IMG/VR virus record: IMGVR_UViG_3300005294_000072
Span: 1 to 25,074 of that record
Origin: a virus
Length of the DNA stretch: 25,074 nucleotides
Reading direction: 5' to 3' (one strand)
Shown here piece by piece: positions 22,634 to 25,074 of the stretch. The notes under the pieces are model-generated. The model was not told the origin of the DNA, did no database searches, and was given only the letters and a program-made list of their open reading frames with translations. The position numbers and the translations under genes are program-made. Each line of letters starts with the position of its first letter. Within the stretch, counting starts at the first letter, position 1.

Positions 22634-23086
22634 CTATTTCTCCACAAAGAGATTATATTCTTCTTTTCGACGCGTAGTTAATCCATTAGAAGGTACAAGA
22701 GCACCATTAACTCTTACCTTATTCCATCTTGTAAATAAATCTTCATTAATAATCATTTTAGCATTAATAGCTGTTAATAAAGAACTATTTAGGAACCCAC
22801 TTTTACCAATATTATAGATAAAAGAAGCAAGAGCATCTATTTGATTTTGATTCAATGGCACGCGAACGCATTTTTCAATAAAATCAAGAAATTCTTGCAT
22901 TTTGCCATTAAATAGTGCTTCTGCAACAGGAAGATTAATAATCATACCTTCTGTTACAGGAGCACCATTTATAGTAGTATTACCCCATCCAATGGTCCAT
23001 ATTTTACCAATATCAAGATAAGATTGTAGACGAAGTTCTTCTTTACCTTTAATATAGTTTCTACCCCTATCAGATAATGATAACAT
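22634..23086 (-). CDS. Lysozyme (GH24, T4-type endolysin)
   Basis: A 150-residue muramidase that cleaves the glycan backbone of peptidoglycan. From ATG 23086, the catalytic triad of T4 lysozyme aligns with a fixed offset of five: E16, D25 and T31 (motif KEELRLQSYLD, then WTIGWGN). T4 His31 is Asn36 here. PVTEGM, ALFNGKM and ALASFIYNIGKSGF fit the family. No signal peptide or SAR helix is present, so export by a holin, or carriage in the virion, is needed. A longer frame to 23122 would overlap the preceding gene; ATG 23086 is 1 base after that stop. Confidence 0.9.
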   Translation of the reverse strand: MLSLSDRGRNYIKGKEELRLQSYLDIGKIWTIGWGNTTINGAPVTEGMIINLPVAEALFNGKMQEFLDFIEKCVRVPLNQNQIDALASFIYNIGKSGFLNSSLLTAINAKMIINEDLFTRWNKVRVNGALVPSNGLTTRRKEEYNLFVEK

Positions 23087-23087
23087 A

Positions 23088-23456
23088 TTACAACTCAACA
23101 CCAATCTCACCTTCTGCTTCAATAGTTAATGATGTAGAAGCACTTGCCCCACCAACTAAGAAGTCAGCAACTTTAAATAAAAATTCACCATAGAAATCAA
23201 CATAACTATTAGCAGCAACGCTTACATCAGTACCCATAAATTCAGTACCAGCAACGTTACCACCAGTAGCACCTTTGTACAATTTAAAAGTTACTGCGCC
23301 TGCTGTTTTATTGAGTATATGAATATGATTAAGAATAATATACAAATTCCTACTACCACCACCATTAGTACCACCAGTAGTAGTACCAGGATTCATAATA
23401 TTGGTAGTATAAGTATTCGTTAAAGCAAGAGGTCCAAGATTAAATGGCGTTCTCAT
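23088..23456 (-). CDS. Beta-rich virion-type protein, 122 aa
   Basis: A 122-residue protein. After a Gly/Thr-rich linker (about residues 22-36) it is mostly beta strand: YIILNHIHILNKTAGAVTFK, LYKGATGGNVAGTEFMG and SVAANSYVDFYGEF. This pattern occurs in small decoration or minor tail proteins of phages, a single beta-sandwich domain. It overlaps the collagen-like gene by 4 bases. Exact role unknown. Confidence 0.6.
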   Translation of the reverse strand: MRTPFNLGPLALTNTYTTNIMNPGTTTGGTNGGGSRNLYIILNHIHILNKTAGAVTFKLYKGATGGNVAGTEFMGTDVSVAANSYVDFYGEFLFKVADFLVGGASASTSLTIEAEGEIGVEL

Positions 23457-24448
23457 GAGTTCTTTACTCCAAACATTTCAATTGTTCCAGAAGCTATAGT
23501 ACCACCAGCAGAGGGAAGAAATTGTACAGCATCAATATCAGCAGCAGATAATCTCCAGGCACTACCTATAAAATTATAAAATTGATTATTATTATTTCTA
23601 TAACTTAAATGATATTCAAGATGCTTATATACTGCTGAATTTAAGGGATTAAACAATCTTATGGTTCCACATATACTTGCAACTCCTGCAGTATTATCTG
23701 AATCTGGCATTAATCGTATAGAAGATGCTCCTGCTGATGCAACATTATCTGTAGATGCTCCAGTATTATTAATCCAACTAGCATATCCATAATCACTTGC
23801 ACCAGAATCATAAGTAGAACCATTATCCGTAGAAGTTCTCATTAATAAATCTACGTTATCAGTAGTAAGTATTATATTTTCTAGTATAAAATCATAAATA
23901 TTATATGCAGAAGTTATTAATGATGTAAAAGGTAAAGTTGCACTTGCTGATGCCGTTTGAGATCCGAGTCTTTGATAACTTCCACTTCCTCCACTTGATA
24001 CAGAACTAAATATCTGTACTGGACTCTTAGTTATCTCAACAAATCTAGAAGGTATAAAAGGACCAATAGGCCCTTGAGCACCAGTAGTACCAGGATTACC
24101 TTGATTACCTAGTATTGGTATATATTTTGGATAACTCTCTACATAATGTTTTATTATACCTAATGGTCCAGGTAATGAAGCTCCATTTAATCCAGCATTA
24201 CCTTGAATACCTTGTGGTCCTGGTATAGGAGGTCTATTAGATCCACCACCTTCTCTACTACCATAAGATATCTGAAAAATCTGATTGATCTCAGTAATAT
24301 CATTAGAAATACTACCAGACCCTACAGAACCCTGAAGATCAGAAAACCCTTTAATAAGTTGAAAAATTACCTGATAAAGAGCATTATTCTCCTGCTGTAA
24401 TCTAGTAGAATTAAGCGTAGATAATAAGCGACTAATATCGTAGGGCAC
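23453..24448 (-). CDS. Collagen-like tail fibre or minor virion protein
   Basis: A 331-residue protein starting at GTG 24448 (AGG 7 bases upstream). Residues about 72-100 and 117-131 contain Gly-X-Y runs (IPGPQGIQGNAGLNGASLPG and GNQGNPGTTGAQGPIGP), which suggest a trimeric collagen-type shaft. The rest (about 135-331) is Ser/Thr/Asn-rich and beta-type, likely the C-terminal knob. Its N-terminus is a charged helix for trimer formation. Such proteins are usually tail fibres or head-fibre decorations. Confidence 0.75.
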   Translation of the reverse strand: MPYDISRLLSTLNSTRLQQENNALYQVIFQLIKGFSDLQGSVGSGSISNDITEINQIFQISYGSREGGGSNRPPIPGPQGIQGNAGLNGASLPGPLGIIKHYVESYPKYIPILGNQGNPGTTGAQGPIGPFIPSRFVEITKSPVQIFSSVSSGGSGSYQRLGSQTASASATLPFTSLITSAYNIYDFILENIILTTDNVDLLMRTSTDNGSTYDSGASDYGYASWINNTGASTDNVASAGASSIRLMPDSDNTAGVASICGTIRLFNPLNSAVYKHLEYHLSYRNNNNQFYNFIGSAWRLSAADIDAVQFLPSAGGTIASGTIEMFGVKNS

Positions 24449-24462
24449 TTTTTTACCTAATA

Positions 24463-24759
24463 CTAACGCGGATACTCAGAATAAAGTGGCTTAATAAATA
24501 CCGTTATTTTACTAATATTAAAAGTTTCATTAATTACAAGAGTACCTAATTCTAAATATATTCGCTGAGAAGTAAAGTTAGCAAGTTGGGTAGGTTGTAT
24601 TGCTGTAGTACTTGCCATTGCAATATCTGTTAAATCTTCAGAAGAGATATCATCAAGAGAATATAAAATTTGATAAAGATTACCACTACCTGTTACGCGT
24701 AATCTTGTAGCGTTTGCATGTAGTATTTCACCACCGAATTGATTATTTGTTTTTGCCAT
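24463..24759 (-). CDS. Small virion-type protein, 98 aa
   Basis: A 98-residue protein, mostly beta-type (LRVTGSGNLYQILYSLDDIS, RIYLELGTLVINETF, KITVFIKPL). A strong GGGGGA site precedes ATG 24759. It lies in the structural block with the fibre gene 14 bases after it. The content and composition suit a small structural protein such as a head or tail decoration part; no family recognised. Confidence 0.55.
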   Translation of the reverse strand: MAKTNNQFGGEILHANATRLRVTGSGNLYQILYSLDDISSEDLTDIAMASTTAIQPTQLANFTSQRIYLELGTLVINETFNISKITVFIKPLYSEYPR

Positions 24760-24762
24760 ATC

Positions 24763-25074
24763 TTATCCCCCTATAAAACCTGTTTTAACATGAGGATTCG
24801 GAATAGCAAATTCAGCAGTATCGTCATTTGTAGGACTATTTATGTATAATGTATCACTAGTCTTATCAGCTACAATACGATATACACCAGAAGCAGCAGT
24901 AGCCAAAATTTTAATTACACCTAATTTAACGCTACCAGAAAACTCTGTACCAGGGCCAGGACCAACAGGAGGATCAGGTATAACTGGAAAACCATCACTA
25001 TAAGCTGTAACACTTATATCAATATCAGTTGGTAAAGTATTTGGTAAAAAGAATGAAAGAAAAATACTGCTCCA
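24763..25074 (-). CDS. Virion-type protein, C-terminal part (cut by the window edge)
   Basis: The last 103 residues of a protein whose start lies outside the window; the frame is open to the edge. It contains a Pro/Gly run (IPDPPVGPGPG) and beta-type segments (KLGVIKILATAASGVYRIVA). It ends HVKTGFIGG. Its stop is 3 bases before the start of the 98-aa gene. Probably structural, by its neighbours. Confidence 0.6.
   Translation of the reverse strand, partial: WSSIFLSFFLPNTLPTDIDISVTAYSDGFPVIPDPPVGPGPGTEFSGSVKLGVIKILATAASGVYRIVADKTSDTLYINSPTNDDTAEFAIPNPHVKTGFIGG

Noticed and set aside
17613-24760. Plus-strand reading frames opposite the structural genes
   Set aside because: They are antisense shadows of well-supported minus-strand genes with ribosome sites, and they show no family features.
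1-25074. Frequent CGCG in an AT-rich genome
   Set aside because: A rough expectation from base composition gives a similar number, so there is no clear excess.
1-25074. CRISPR array, insertion sequence or integrase
   Set aside because: No spaced direct repeats, no transposase and no integrase were seen on either strand.

Overview
The window is a compact, AT-rich tailed-phage (Caudoviricetes) genome segment. Small plus-strand genes with 1-8 nt gaps or ATGA/TAATG overlaps fill positions 847-17445. They encode a phage replication set: SNF2-type helicase, Cas4/RecB-like nuclease, Sak4-like ATPase plus SSB-like protein, family A DNA polymerase and a DUF3987 protein. The minus strand from 17437 to the right edge carries virion and lysis genes: collagen-like fibre, lysozyme, repeat proteins and a very large internal-type protein. 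No terminase, portal or capsid gene lies inside the window, so genus-level placement is not possible. Shine-Dalgarno sites before many genes and a consensus sigma70-type promoter at 159-187 point to a host with ordinary bacterial signals, but the host cannot be named.

Layout. Positions 1-158 are G-rich, non-coding and contain short repeats that run into the promoter. Positions 194-828 have no convincing gene but are packed with long, nested inverted repeats; I read this as a large multi-domain structured RNA made from the promoter, upstream of the first gene. Positions 847-9676 hold about 24 small genes, mostly unknown, many with zinc-ribbon cysteines, around the helicase (2696-4378), a SLOG-like protein, a Fe-S PD-(D/E)XK nuclease and a nucleotidyltransferase-like protein. 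Positions 9683-10930 are the ATPase/SSB pair. Positions 10931-11860 alternate two further structured RNA elements with two small genes and end in a tRNA with anticodon CAU, best read as tRNA-Ile2. Positions 11863-17445 carry a MazG-like protein, tRNA-Leu(UAA), small HTH-like proteins, a UDG-exonuclease-polymerase fusion, the DUF3987 protein and an XRE-type regulator.

The two transcription blocks meet tail to tail at 17437-17445, where the stop ends overlap by 9 bp with no room for an ordinary terminator. The minus-strand block reads, in order of transcription, partial virion protein, 98-aa protein, collagen-like fibre protein, beta-rich protein, T4-type lysozyme, 22-residue repeat protein, coiled-coil protein, 811-aa protein and a small two-helix membrane protein.

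The most unusual content is RNA rather than protein. Four non-coding stretches (194-828, 2257-2380, 10949-11120, 11582-11755) fold on paper into long helices, the best being a 16-bp perfect helix closing a multi-branched domain, and some share sequence motifs. The first is the size and style of the ornate large RNAs (such as ROOL and GOLLD) known from phages, but I could not match it to a named class. Helices were found by reading inverted repeats by eye; no folding program or database search was run.
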